The notes under the pieces were generated by a model, which saw only the letters and a list, made by a program, of their open reading frames with translations, was not told the origin of the DNA and made no database searches. A stretch of 64,000 nucleotides of DNA from Ktedonobacter racemifer DSM 44963 (GTDB lineage: Bacteria; Chloroflexota; Ktedonobacteria; Ktedonobacterales; Ktedonobacteraceae), in NCBI RefSeq assembly GCF_000178855.1, contig NZ_ADVG01000004.1, forward strand, positions 2,170,001 to 2,234,000, in the 5' to 3' direction. The position numbers and the translations under genes are program-made. Below are positions 27,203 through 36,089 of the stretch, one piece after another. The first letter of the stretch is position 1. Every line of letters starts with the position of its first letter.

Positions 27203-27691
27203 TCAAACGACGCTTGTTGAAAGGAAAAATGATGGGGATGACTGGGAAAATGTTCTGGTAGCCAACAGATCATCAACTTGCTTGAGAAGACGTGGTGTAG
27301 GCGTAAAACCATAATTAACGGCGTGCGCTTTTCCGTTTGCGTCTAGAACGACGGTACTGGGGACGGTCAGTACATGATAGGTTTGGGTAAGCTCATGCTC
27401 GCTGGTGGCGTCTACCTCTACCACCGAGACCTGTTCTCCCCGTGCTGCCAGGAGGCGCTGGAGCGCCGGAGCCTGAAGTTGATGACATTGGTGGCAATCG
27501 GGGCTACTAAAGGCCAGAATACGGACAGGGGTCATGCTCTTCTCATCAACCGGTGTTTGCGGAAAGAGAGGTGCGGCATGCAGTGCTCTCTCCCGCTGTG
27601 TCGCTACAAAGCGTTTGCCTACCCAGACCAGGAGCCAGGCACCGATGCCTACAAGCAAGAGGATACCCAGGCGTAGTGCAACGTCAGACAT
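27203..27691 (-). CDS. Membrane-anchored thioredoxin-like protein
   Basis: 162 residues. One N-terminal membrane helix (LGILLLVGIGAWLLVWVG), then a thioredoxin fold with the redox pair CHQC (FSSPDCHQCHQL) and the cis-Pro region VPSTVVLDANG. The soluble domain probably faces outward or sits at the membrane. It lies 6 bp after the DUF4395 gene, a frequent pairing in Actinobacteria and Chloroflexota. It is likely a disulfide or sulfur carrier for its membrane partner. Confidence 0.85.
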   Translation of the reverse strand: MSDVALRLGILLLVGIGAWLLVWVGKRFVATQRERALHAAPLFPQTPVDEKSMTPVRILAFSSPDCHQCHQLQAPALQRLLAARGEQVSVVEVDATSEHELTQTYHVLTVPSTVVLDANGKAHAVNYGFTPTPRLLKQVDDLLATRTFSQSSPSFFLSTSVV

Positions 27692-27697
27692 ATTTCT

Positions 27698-28195
27698 CTA
27701 CACTCCTCGCCAGTGGAAGTTGCCTTCATAGCGCACGCGGGGGAGGATGCCCCAGCGGCCCAGATGATAATAGACGAAGCATCCCATACAGAAGCCAACC
27801 GTCAGGTTAATGCCAGCCAGGACCAGAACGATCAAATCAAAAATCCAGCCGAGCAGGCTCAGGTGCGTTAAGAAGAGGAAGATACTTGAGAGCAAGAGGA
27901 ACACCGCGCCAATGCCCTGGGCAAAACGATGAGGGGCAGGATCATCCTCGACGACGCGTGGCTTGAGCAGGCCCAGTGGCACAACTACTCCCCGGTAGAG
28001 CAGGCGATAAGGGCTGGTAGAGGGCGAGATCGCGCTCCAGGCCATGATGATGGTTGCAATCAGCACTAGCACAGGAAGATTAAAGAGGAAGGCCAGAGCC
28101 GTAAGGAGCACTGTGCTGCCCTGAGAAAATTTGCCAAAATTGGTGTCAACACGTGGAGCACTTGTGGATGTCGGCGCCGAAGGAAGAGTAGCCAT
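27698..28195 (-). CDS. DUF4395 membrane protein
   Basis: 165 residues with a hydrophilic Thr/Ser-rich start, then four membrane helices and the GFCMGCFVYYH motif near the C-terminus, which carries the conserved Cys pair of DUF4395. Its reaction is not known. Genomic pairing with thioredoxin-like proteins and the Cys pair suggest a thiol or sulfur-transfer role across the membrane. It is first in a two-gene operon. Confidence 0.8.
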   Translation of the reverse strand: MATLPSAPTSTSAPRVDTNFGKFSQGSTVLLTALAFLFNLPVLVLIATIIMAWSAISPSTSPYRLLYRGVVVPLGLLKPRVVEDDPAPHRFAQGIGAVFLLLSSIFLFLTHLSLLGWIFDLIVLVLAGINLTVGFCMGCFVYYHLGRWGILPRVRYEGNFHWRGV

Positions 28196-28357
28196 GAACG
28201 CATCCTCCTGAAGGACAACGGCTTCTACGAAGCCGTATGAGCCTATATATGTGGGCTGTGAAAAATGTATACTAAATAGATTAACAATATAAAGTATTGT
28301 GCTGTATTATAGAGTTTTGTAAGAGAGAATGTCAAGCTTAAGGGCGCCGGCGTGTTC

Positions 28358-28385
28358 TTGCATTTTCTCGCGACTATGGTATAAT
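28358..28385 (+). promoter_or_regulatory. Sigma-70-type promoter of the thrS leader
   Basis: TTGCAT at 28358-28363 and a perfect TATAAT at 28380-28385, 16 bp apart. The transcript would start near 28392 and run into the T-box. Confidence 0.65.
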
Positions 28386-28439
28386 CGTAGCCGTAAGGCA
28401 GGCACTGCTTGAGACAATGTCATCGTCTTCCCGCGTTTT

Positions 28440-28661
28440 CAGAGAGGGACAATCCTGGCTGTAATTTGTCCTATGCGCACACGATGGATACCACTCAAGA
28501 AGCTATCTCTCGTCGTAAAGTCGAGAGCGGGAGGCCCCCGTTAACGGGCTTTAAGGCTGGTTCTCGCAAGAATAGTTTAGTGAGAGCGAACCAGTGAACG
28601 TGGGTGGAACCACGGAAGAGTGACTCTTTCGTCCCTGTATTGAGGGAGAAAGAGTTTTTTT
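28440..28661 (+). ncRNA. T-box riboswitch, threonine type, with terminator
   Basis: The antiterminator T-box reads GAACGTGGGTGGAACCACGG at 28595-28614 and holds the UGGA that pairs with the tRNA acceptor end. An intrinsic terminator follows at once: stem 28624-28654 and T7 at 28655-28661. An ACC triplet at 28490-28492 followed by A fits a Thr specifier codon. Uncharged tRNA-Thr should favour read-through into thrS. The stem I boundaries are approximate. Confidence 0.85.
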
Positions 28662-29225
28662 GTTGGGAGGAACGCACCATGAGACAGGGCTCTCAGCAGC
28701 AGGAGGATCGCCGCTGCCGACTCACCGTCGGCAGCGGGACTGGTTGGTCGCCGCGCATCTTTTTAGCGCCCTCTCGTGCCAGTGTATAAAAGCAGAGAGT
28801 TGACGATTGCACTAACTGAGACTCCCTCCGATGAATCAGAGGGGTTCTTGATCTGCCTCAACGCTTCTGCCTGCTCGTGTGGAACAGACAGCTCTAGTCA
28901 AGGGTCACCAAGACTTGCGGGTAGACGTGCTCTGGCGATGGGGATACCCTCGCTTCGGAACAGGTGTTCGTCTTTCGCACGTTGGAAAAGAGCTTCAGTG
29001 CTACCCACGCGCAGCTCCGCACGTTCCCCTTCCCGAAGGAAGAAGCACTGAAGAGAAACCATTGCACAAAGTGTACTGGGGAGCGAACGTTTTTTCAAGG
29101 AGCCATGGTTTTCTTATGACTATCGGGCTATTCATCCCAGCCTGGAAGGCACAGGGCTTTCTCGCCCACTTTTGTAACGCATTCATTGGCAGACAATAAA
29201 CACAACAAAGATAGAGGAATAGAGA
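28662..29225 (+). other. Long leader between T-box and thrS
   Basis: 564 bp with no clear gene. It includes an 11-bp perfect hairpin at 28711-28721/28727-28737 and a possible 36-codon frame from ATG 28679 with GGGAGG upstream (MRQGSQQQ...). It also has an AGCTTCAGTGCT/AGCACTGAAG long-range pair near 28991-29055. Such length after a T-box terminator is unusual. Confidence 0.35.
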
Positions 29226-31100
29226 ATGAGCACGTCTCTTGCAGCAGAGAAAGAGCAGGCGCAGCAGGACCTGGATCGTATGCGCCACTCAACGGCGCAC
29301 TTGATGGCCGCCGCCGTCCAATTGCTCTGGCCCGAGGCCAAATTTGGTGTGGGTCCCGCGATTAAGAATGGTTTCTACTACGATATTGAGCTTCCCGAGG
29401 CTTTGACGCCCAAGGACCTGGGGCGCATCGAGCAAAAGATGCGCGAGCTCAAGAATAAAAAACTGGGCTATGATCGTATTGAGGTTGGCATCGATGAAGC
29501 CATCGAAGAGATGAGCAAACGCAATCAGCCATACAAAGTAGAACTCTTGAATTTGCTCAAGGAGCGTGGTAGCACGGCGGTTGTGCAGGAAACGGGCGAC
29601 GCCGAGGCCATAGGCTTGAGCGAGGGCCAGGAGGGAAGCACGGTCGTCTCCTTCTACCAGACGGGTCACTTCCTGGACCTCTGCCGTGGACCACACGTCG
29701 AGGATACGACGCACATCGGCGTCTTCAAGCTCATGAGCATCGCGGGCGCATACTGGCGTGGCAATGAAAACAATCCGCAACTCCAGCGCTTATATGGTAC
29801 GGCCTTCAATACGAAAGAAGAGCTGGATCACTACCTCTGGCTGCTCGAAGAGTCGAAGAAGCGCGATCATCGCAGATTGGGCCAGGAGCTAGACCTGTTT
29901 GCCTTCTCTGATCTCGTCGGTGGTGGTCTACCCCTCTTCACGCCCAAGGGAACGCTGGTGCGCGACCTGCTGGAGGAGTTTGTGCAGTCCTTGCAGGAGC
30001 CCCTGGGCTACCAGCGTGTGCATATTCCGCACATCACGAAGAACGATCTCTACAAGACGTCGGGACACTGGGAGAAGTTCCAGGAAGACATCTTCCATGT
30101 GAGTGGCAAGAGCGGCGAAGACTTTTGTATGAAGCCCATGAACTGCCCGCACCACACGCAGATCTACGCCAGCCGCATGCGCAGCTATCGTGAGCTGCCC
30201 ATTCGCCTGAGCGAGGTCACGACGGTTTATCGTGATGAGCTGCCGGGAACGCTGCATGGTCTCTCGCGTGTACGAGCGATCACGCAGGATGACGCGCACG
30301 TCTTCTGTACGCCTGACCAGGTGCAGGAAGAGGTATTGCGTATCTACTCGATCATCGAGAACTTCTACAAGCCCTTTGGTATGACGCTCGCGGTGCGCCT
30401 CTCGCTCTGGGACGAGGAGCATCCTGAGAAATACCTGGGCACGCCCGAACTCTGGAATAGCGCCCAGGAGCAGTTGCGCGCCGTCCTGCGCATGAAGGGC
30501 ATCGAATGGGTAGAAGAGGTGGGTGAGGCCGCGTTCTATGGTCCTAAGATCGACTTCACGGCCCTGGACGCCCTTGAGCGCACGTGGCAGCTCGCGACGA
30601 TCCAGCTCGACTTTAATCTGCCTGAGCGCTTCAACCTGGAGTACATGGGACCTGATGGTCATGCCGCGCGCCCGGTCATGCTGCACCGCGCCGTGTTGGG
30701 TTCCGTTGAGCGCTTCATGTCGGTCTTGATCGAGCATTACGCGGGTGCCTTCCCCACGTGGCTCTCACCAGTGCAGGCCATGATCATTCCCATCGCGGAT
30801 CGCCATCTCGACTACGCCTACCAGGTGAAACAGTCCCTGCTGGATGTACGTCTCTCCTCAGCGCGCGAGTCGATTCGCGTAGAGGTTGACGAGGCGCGTG
30901 AATCCATGCAGAAGAAGATCCGCAACGCGCAACTCCAGAAGGTCCCGTACATGCTCGTCCTCGGTGATAAAGAGGCCGAGAACGGTGAGGTCAACGTACG
31001 CCATCGCAGCGGCGTCAACCTGGGAACGCTCTCCGTGAGCGCCCTCGCTGAGCGTATCAAGCAGGAAATTCTCACGCGCAACGATCTCCCACGCGAATAG
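29226..31100 (+). CDS. thrS: Threonyl-tRNA synthetase lacking the TGS domain
   Basis: 624 residues. The editing domain starts almost at once (RHSTAHLMAAAV, with the HxxxH metal motif). The class II core follows, with motif 2 around YRDELPGTLHGLSRVRAITQDDAH, Zn ligand Cys in CMKPMNCPHH, and the anticodon-binding domain from about residue 520. The usual 60-residue TGS domain at the N-terminus is missing. It joins threonine to tRNA-Thr. AGAGGAA precedes the ATG. A T-box controls it. Confidence 0.95.
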   Translation: MSTSLAAEKEQAQQDLDRMRHSTAHLMAAAVQLLWPEAKFGVGPAIKNGFYYDIELPEALTPKDLGRIEQKMRELKNKKLGYDRIEVGIDEAIEEMSKRNQPYKVELLNLLKERGSTAVVQETGDAEAIGLSEGQEGSTVVSFYQTGHFLDLCRGPHVEDTTHIGVFKLMSIAGAYWRGNENNPQLQRLYGTAFNTKEELDHYLWLLEESKKRDHRRLGQELDLFAFSDLVGGGLPLFTPKGTLVRDLLEEFVQSLQEPLGYQRVHIPHITKNDLYKTSGHWEKFQEDIFHVSGKSGEDFCMKPMNCPHHTQIYASRMRSYRELPIRLSEVTTVYRDELPGTLHGLSRVRAITQDDAHVFCTPDQVQEEVLRIYSIIENFYKPFGMTLAVRLSLWDEEHPEKYLGTPELWNSAQEQLRAVLRMKGIEWVEEVGEAAFYGPKIDFTALDALERTWQLATIQLDFNLPERFNLEYMGPDGHAARPVMLHRAVLGSVERFMSVLIEHYAGAFPTWLSPVQAMIIPIADRHLDYAYQVKQSLLDVRLSSARESIRVEVDEARESMQKKIRNAQLQKVPYMLVLGDKEAENGEVNVRHRSGVNLGTLSVSALAERIKQEILTRNDLPRE

Positions 31101-31153
31101 CTCGCCAGGTCCCAAACCGTGTAAGGGATAAAACACACAAATAGCCAAACTGG

Positions 31154-31208
31154 GTAAGGGTGTATAGGTGAAAAACGGCAAAGCCGTTTTTCACCTATAC
31201 ACCCTTAC
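31154..31208. terminator. 26-bp perfect hairpin after thrS
   Basis: Arms 31154-31179 and 31183-31208, AAA loop, 54 bp past the thrS stop and 48 bp before the MaoC gene on the same strand. No T-run follows. Confidence 0.65.
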
Positions 31209-31256
31209 TGCCTGAGCGCCGCAGGCGCGAAGGCTCTTTTAAGAAAGGACTACTTC

Positions 31257-31766
31257 ATGGCAACAAAAGAAGGCTGGCGTGGTCGCTTTTTTGAGGACTT
31301 TGAGATAGGCGATATCTACCAGCATCCGCTTGGAAGAACCGTGACCACGACTGACAACATGTGGTTCTCCCTCCTGACGCAGAACACTGCTCCTATTCAC
31401 TTTGATCATCACTACGCGGCGCAGACAGCCTTTGGCAAGCCGCTTGTTGATTCGACCTTTACCCTGGCACTTGTGACAGGCCAGAGCGTGACGGATATCT
31501 CGCAAAATGTCTTTGCCAACCTGGGCTGGGATGAAGTTCGTCTGCCACATCCTGTATTTGAGGGCGATACCATCTACTCACAATCAGAGGTGCTGGAGAA
31601 GCGTGAGTCACGCTCACGCCCGGATGTTGGGATTATCGCTGTAAAGACCACGGGCTATAACCAGGATGGCAAGGTTGTAATTACTTTTAAGCGCACTCTG
31701 ATGGTCTACAAACGTGGGCGGGCGCCAGAGATACCGCGCCTGACGCCCGAAAGTGGAGATGCTTAG
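31257..31766 (+). CDS. MaoC-like hotdog dehydratase
   Basis: 169 residues with a MaoC-type hydratase fold: NTAPIHFDHHYA carries the catalytic-site region and FGKPLVDSTFTLALVTG the hotdog helix. Relatives hydrate enoyl-CoA or mesaconyl-CoA thioesters. Nothing nearby names a pathway. AAAGGA is 7 nt before the ATG. The stop overlaps that of the convergent GNAT gene (TTAG). Confidence 0.82.
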   Translation: MATKEGWRGRFFEDFEIGDIYQHPLGRTVTTTDNMWFSLLTQNTAPIHFDHHYAAQTAFGKPLVDSTFTLALVTGQSVTDISQNVFANLGWDEVRLPHPVFEGDTIYSQSEVLEKRESRSRPDVGIIAVKTTGYNQDGKVVITFKRTLMVYKRGRAPEIPRLTPESGDA

Positions 31767-32326
31767 CACCCCTCTCTCCAATCGCTTGCTAGCATGCCAT
31801 AAATAGCCATATCAACGAAGTGGTCACCTAGTCGCTGGGCTTGGCGAATTGTGCCTTCGTGGAGAAATCCCAGGCGTTCCGCAACTGCGCGACTGCGCTT
31901 ATTAGCAGTCGCGCAGTGAATCTCGATCTTATTTAAGCCATACTCATGGAAGGCATAGGCGATAAGAGCACGGCTGGCCCTAGTCACAAGCCCCTTGCCC
32001 TGCATAGAGGTATCGATCCAGTACCCAATCTCGACCTTGCTATCCTCTCTATCAAGGTCGTTGAGTCCCAGCGCACCTACAAGCTGATCCTGATACCAGA
32101 GACCGAACTGAGCGCCTTTGCCATCAGCAAACTGGCGCAGCTTGTATTGGAGAAAGCTCTGCGTTTGCTCAAGAGAATTTTCATACGCTGCCCAGGGCAT
32201 CCAGGCTACCAGAGCCTCTCTGTTGCGGTTGATCAGGTCATTGTAGACCTGCGCATGATGAAGCTCAAGCAGGCGAAGTTGGATATCGTTATCTACAGCG
32301 ATGTGTAGTGTGGGCTGAGAAGACAT
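31763..32326 (-). CDS. RimJ/RimL-type GNAT acetyltransferase
   Basis: 187 residues. EIGYWIDTSMQGKGLVTRA is the acetyl-CoA-binding loop in the RimJ/L style, and NKRSRAVAERLGFLHEGTIR is the conserved end motif. Such enzymes acetylate protein N-termini or small amines. The start MSSQPTLHIAV is chosen for AAAGGA 9 nt upstream; the in-frame ATG at 32344 would overlap that site. Substrate unknown. Confidence 0.85.
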   Translation of the reverse strand: MSSQPTLHIAVDNDIQLRLLELHHAQVYNDLINRNREALVAWMPWAAYENSLEQTQSFLQYKLRQFADGKGAQFGLWYQDQLVGALGLNDLDREDSKVEIGYWIDTSMQGKGLVTRASRALIAYAFHEYGLNKIEIHCATANKRSRAVAERLGFLHEGTIRQAQRLGDHFVDMAIYGMLASDWREGC

Positions 32327-32450
32327 TAGACAGAATCCTTTCAATTAGCAAACTTGAACTGATCATAGGAGGGGGGGTCCTATAGCCTCAAAGGGCTTAG
32401 GGGCAGCTAGAAACTAGACACAAAAGATATGAAAAATTTGTTGATTAAAA

Positions 32451-33320
32451 TCATAGCTGCAGTTGGTAGTAGTGATCAACGCGTGTTTGTTGGAAGCCGC
32501 AGGACTGGTAGAGGCCAAGGGCGTGGCTATTCTCGGTCTCCACATCGAGCCCGATGCGCTGCGAGCCTTCAGCCAGTAGCATCTCCACTGTCATAGTGAG
32601 AACCTGGCGCCCCAGGCCCTTTCCCTGGAAAGACGGGAGGATACCAAAGGCAGTAATATCTACCTGTCCGTCTCCTTCAGCGACTGTGCTGATACAGCCT
32701 ACTGCCTTACTAGAGTCTAGGGTAACTAGAAAGAAACGGCGCGCGGGTTTAAGAATAGCTTTTGCCACCCATGGAGCAACCTCCTCTTCGGCATCGCCAA
32801 AGGCCTGAATGGCAATCCCACTTACCTGTGCGGCTTGAGTAGGAGTTGCCTGGCGCAGAGTAAGGCCATCACGCCACACCGCTGGTCGCTTAATGTCAGT
32901 AGTGGCCAGTTCCATATGGTACTCTGAAAGGGTATAGGTTCCTCCAGCAGCATGAATAAAGGCCTTGCCAGCCTCCCATCCACCCACGCCAATAATGGTC
33001 AATCCTTCTTTGGCCTGCTTCCGACAGTAGTTTTTGATCGCGTCTAACAGGCGCCGCCCTACGCCCTGGCGACGATATGCAGGATGGATCGCGCCAATAA
33101 CCTCAATGGTCCACTCGCCAAAGAGAAAAGCGACCCCAATAAGCTGCCCTCCTCTGTAGTAGAGGAAGCCATTGCCAGGTTCATGCGTCAGGTTATCTAC
33201 ATTGACTGCCAAAGCCAGGCCATCATGCTGAGCACAGAGATCCAGCAAAGCCTTAACGTCGGCATGATCTGCTGGAGCGATCTCAGCTTTAATTACATCT
33301 TGTGCTTGATGCTGTATCAT
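32451..33320 (-). CDS. Tandem-GNAT acetyltransferase
   Basis: 289 residues with two GNAT domains. The first has IHPAYRRQGVGRRLLDAI and the second FGILPSFQGKGLGRQVLTMT. Both acetyl-CoA loops are intact. The twofold layout is like mycothiol synthase MshD, but no mycothiol genes are near. AGAGGAA lies upstream of the ATG. Confidence 0.85.
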   Translation of the reverse strand: MIQHQAQDVIKAEIAPADHADVKALLDLCAQHDGLALAVNVDNLTHEPGNGFLYYRGGQLIGVAFLFGEWTIEVIGAIHPAYRRQGVGRRLLDAIKNYCRKQAKEGLTIIGVGGWEAGKAFIHAAGGTYTLSEYHMELATTDIKRPAVWRDGLTLRQATPTQAAQVSGIAIQAFGDAEEEVAPWVAKAILKPARRFFLVTLDSSKAVGCISTVAEGDGQVDITAFGILPSFQGKGLGRQVLTMTVEMLLAEGSQRIGLDVETENSHALGLYQSCGFQQTRVDHYYQLQL

Positions 33321-33863
33321 AAAGTGTGATTCCTCTTCTCAAAAAGTTGATCTTTTACTTTCAAGTACTTTTGGGCATGCAACGACCCGGATAAGTGCCA
33401 GGAAGAAGGTTTGTATAGAGAGGATGTGCTGAATAAGGCTAAAGCTGCATAGCTAAAAATAGCTGAATGCCTTTTGTAGAAGTGCTTCCGCGAGGAACAA
33501 AGGTGATGAGACGTGCCGAGTTATCAGATGTGGACAAACGAATATATGGATGTCTAACGCGGGTATTACTTACGCTCTTATCGCGGAAAGGCTGCACAAC
33601 CTCGTATAGCAGAATGTGTTTTTCATGAATCGTGCCCCTTTCTTTTATCAAAACGCCTTGAACTCGCTCATAATAGCATATTGCCGGGCTTTTTACAACA
33701 AAATTGTAGCAGATTTTGGCTTGTAAGCTTGCCTCAAAGGATATCTTGCCAGACCCGATACCGATCAGGTACGATAAGGTTGTGCTTGGAGATGCCAGGC
33801 GTGATCGGTTTAGGCGAGAAGCCGCTCTGAGCAGAGATAACATAAGAAAGAGAGCAAGCGAGC
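33321..33863. other. Gene-poor stretch
   Basis: About 540 bp. A minus-strand open frame of 155 codons (33439-33906) covers much of it but has no good start site or recognisable domain. The plus strand near 33800 must hold the promoter of the small membrane protein. Nothing else is supported. Confidence 0.3.
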
Positions 33864-34073
33864 ATGAAAAATAGCAGTGTTGATAGCAAATCCTCAAGAG
33901 AGACATATATTCAGGATCAGCAAAGACATAGTGTGGGCGAACTGCTGGCGCTTACGGTTCCCCTGGCATCAGTGGTTGCATCAGTGGCCTGGGCTACAGC
34001 AACATACTTCATCGTGCGCGAGGTACAGCGAGCACGCGTCGAGGTAGCACGTATAGAGGCAGAGAGAAAGTAG
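33864..34073 (+). CDS. Small single-helix membrane protein
   Basis: 69 residues: a polar N-terminus, one membrane helix (LLALTVPLASVVASVAWATA) and a basic helical tail (REVQRARVEVARIEAERK). The ribosome site is weak. It is convergent with the AI-2E transporter gene. No family recognised. Confidence 0.5.
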   Translation: MKNSSVDSKSSRETYIQDQQRHSVGELLALTVPLASVVASVAWATATYFIVREVQRARVEVARIEAERK

Positions 34074-34081
34074 CCTCTCAT

Positions 34082-35200
34082 TTAAGTCTCCTCTGGGGTT
34101 TCAGGAGAAAATTCTTCGGGATGGGTGGTGCGCCAATTTGACCAGCAGGCCTGGATCAAGGCCTGGCAGAGACCGGCTATGGGCGCCGCCAGAACCGCGC
34201 CAATAATTCCGAAGAGGCTGCTACCTATGAGCAAGGCAAAGATAGAGATGATAGGGTGCAGGCCGATAGCATGCCCCAGGATACGAGGAGCCAGGATCTG
34301 TCCCTCCAGAACGCCGTTGATGATCGTCACGAAAATGGCCATGATCAGTGCCGTATGCCAGCCGTTCGCGAGGGCAAAAAGCACGCCAATCGTACCCGAA
34401 ATATAGGCCCCAATAATAGGTACGAACTCAAAGACAAAGACGATGATTGCCAACAGGATGATAAAGGGGACACCAATAAACGAGGCCCCAACCGCAGTAA
34501 TCAGCGTAATAATGACGGCCAATATGATCTGCCCCCGGACATAGCCTCCAAACGAGCGTTCAAGCGTATTGATAAAGAAGTTTATCTTTGCTTTGAAGCG
34601 CTGCGGCGTGTTTTGCCTGAACCAGTGTACTGCCCGTGATCCATCGATTAAGAAGTACAGACAGAATGAGGTTAAGATAATGACGTTGATGATGATCGCG
34701 AACAGGTTGCTGATAAAGGGAAGAATATTAAAAACGGCGCCCTGTAGATAGCCCGCGACCTGCTGGAGCGCGCTCACTAACTGCTGTGGAGAGGAGCCGA
34801 TCTGGGTCAGAAAGTGAAAGATCGGCTGGAGCTGCTTCTGAAAGGTGGGATGCTGCACAAAGGTCTGTAACGAAGTGACAAGGGAGGCGAGCTGCTGAAT
34901 GGCTGCGAGTATCACAAAATACAGGAGAGAGACCAGGAGTAGCAGCAGCGCCAGAAAGACCACGGCAATCGCCAGGGGCCGGGGCAACACACGCTCCAGG
35001 ATTTTCACCAGAGGATGAATGATATAGGCGATAAGCCCCGCAAGCGTGAGCAAGATGATGGGACCCGCGATAAGTCCAATAAAGCGCGCAAGAATACCAA
35101 CTATAACCAGCCAGGTTAAGAGCGTCACTGAAACGAAGAATCGTTTGCGCCAGAGATCGATAGTTGTTGCCTCGCTCTCTGAAGAAACACGCATAGGCAT
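34082..35200 (-). CDS. AI-2E/PerM-family transporter
   Basis: 372 residues with about eight membrane helices in the AI-2E/PerM pattern. FVFEFVPIIGAYISGTIGVL and the C-terminal ALLIGSSLFGIIGAVLAAP are typical. Members export autoinducer-2 or act as Na+/H+ or Li+/H+ antiporters, so the substrate is open. AAGGAG lies 11 nt before the ATG. Single gene. Confidence 0.88.
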   Translation of the reverse strand: MPMRVSSESEATTIDLWRKRFFVSVTLLTWLVIVGILARFIGLIAGPIILLTLAGLIAYIIHPLVKILERVLPRPLAIAVVFLALLLLLVSLLYFVILAAIQQLASLVTSLQTFVQHPTFQKQLQPIFHFLTQIGSSPQQLVSALQQVAGYLQGAVFNILPFISNLFAIIINVIILTSFCLYFLIDGSRAVHWFRQNTPQRFKAKINFFINTLERSFGGYVRGQIILAVIITLITAVGASFIGVPFIILLAIIVFVFEFVPIIGAYISGTIGVLFALANGWHTALIMAIFVTIINGVLEGQILAPRILGHAIGLHPIISIFALLIGSSLFGIIGAVLAAPIAGLCQALIQACWSNWRTTHPEEFSPETPEET

Positions 35201-35439
35201 TGCGGAATCGCTCCTTACTGAGGAAAGTTCCAGCCTTTATGGCAAACGTTTACGTTGGGATACTTCTATTGTACTGCCTTACCAAACACGCACCCTACCT
35301 GTGCTGAAGAGATCACTCCAAAGGGGCAGGAGAAATACTCCTAATATGTGATGGCATATGGGGAGATGCTCATTATAGTGGAGAAGGTAGAGGGAATATC
35401 CTCTACCCTAAAAAGCGACACACAAGGAGATAAAGCGCT

Positions 35440-35958
35440 ATGCAAGCCCCAGCAGGAGGTTCCAAGGAAAATCTTTTCGTGCTCAAGTTTATTGATGAAG
35501 CAACTGCCCAGCGTATGCTTGATGTCATAACCCAACTACAGACCCAGAAGTTAATTAAATGTGATGATGCCGCTCTGGTCACGCGCAGAGCCGATGGGCG
35601 TCCCAAGATCCGCCAGGCGCACAACCTGGTGGGCGCTGGAGCGATGGGAGGTGCCTTCTGGGGACTGCTGGTTGGCATGCTCTTTCTTAATCCATTGGTT
35701 GGTATGGCGATAGGAGCCGGGGCGGGTGCCCTCTCCGGAAAAATGGCCGATATCGGCATTGACGATAATTTTATCAAGCAGGTCTCCAACGCGATTCAAC
35801 CTGGAGAGGCCGCGCTCTTCTTGTTGACACGTGAGGCGGTCATGGACAAGATCATACCTCAAATTAAAGATATCCAGTTCCAGGTCATCCAGACCTCACT
35901 TTCAAGTCAGGACGAGGCCCAGTTGCGTGAAATGCTCGGTTCAGCCCGCGCTCAGTAA
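35440..35958 (+). CDS. DUF1269-type membrane protein
   Basis: 172 residues. The central Gly-rich double helix (GAMGGAFWGLLVGMLFL, GMAIGAGAGALSGKM) and the DIGIDDNFIKQVSNAIQPG motif are typical of DUF1269 proteins. Their role is unknown; stress links have been suggested. AAGGAGA precedes the ATG. A strong hairpin begins 4 bp after the stop. Confidence 0.88.
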   Translation: MQAPAGGSKENLFVLKFIDEATAQRMLDVITQLQTQKLIKCDDAALVTRRADGRPKIRQAHNLVGAGAMGGAFWGLLVGMLFLNPLVGMAIGAGAGALSGKMADIGIDDNFIKQVSNAIQPGEAALFLLTREAVMDKIIPQIKDIQFQVIQTSLSSQDEAQLREMLGSARAQ

Positions 35959-35961
35959 AGA

Positions 35962-36018
35962 GTCAGGTGCAACAAGAAGCGCGAGGCCACTGGCCTCGCG
36001 CTTCTTGTTGCACCTGAC
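35962..36018. terminator. 28-bp perfect hairpin after the DUF1269 gene
   Basis: Arms 35962-35989 and 35991-36018 around a single base (so about 27 bp with a 3-nt loop when folded). GC-rich centre, no T-run. Separates the DUF1269 gene from the FAD enzyme at 36090. Confidence 0.65.
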
Positions 36019-36089
36019 CGTGCGATACAATAGAGCTGTATGTACATATTTTGTTAAGCCAGGTAGGTGAGCATTGAAGGGAGAAGCTT

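Noticed and set aside
28679..28789. Leader peptide of 36 codons before thrS
   Set aside because: Good ribosome site, but few Thr codons and no attenuator coupled to it. Mentioned only in the leader entry.
29928..30737. 269-codon minus-strand frame inside thrS
   Set aside because: Shadow of the synthetase gene, no motif or ribosome site.
33439..33906. 155-codon open frame on the minus strand
   Set aside because: No ribosome site at a credible start, no domain pattern, and it overlaps the start of the small membrane protein. Kept only as part of a gene-poor stretch.
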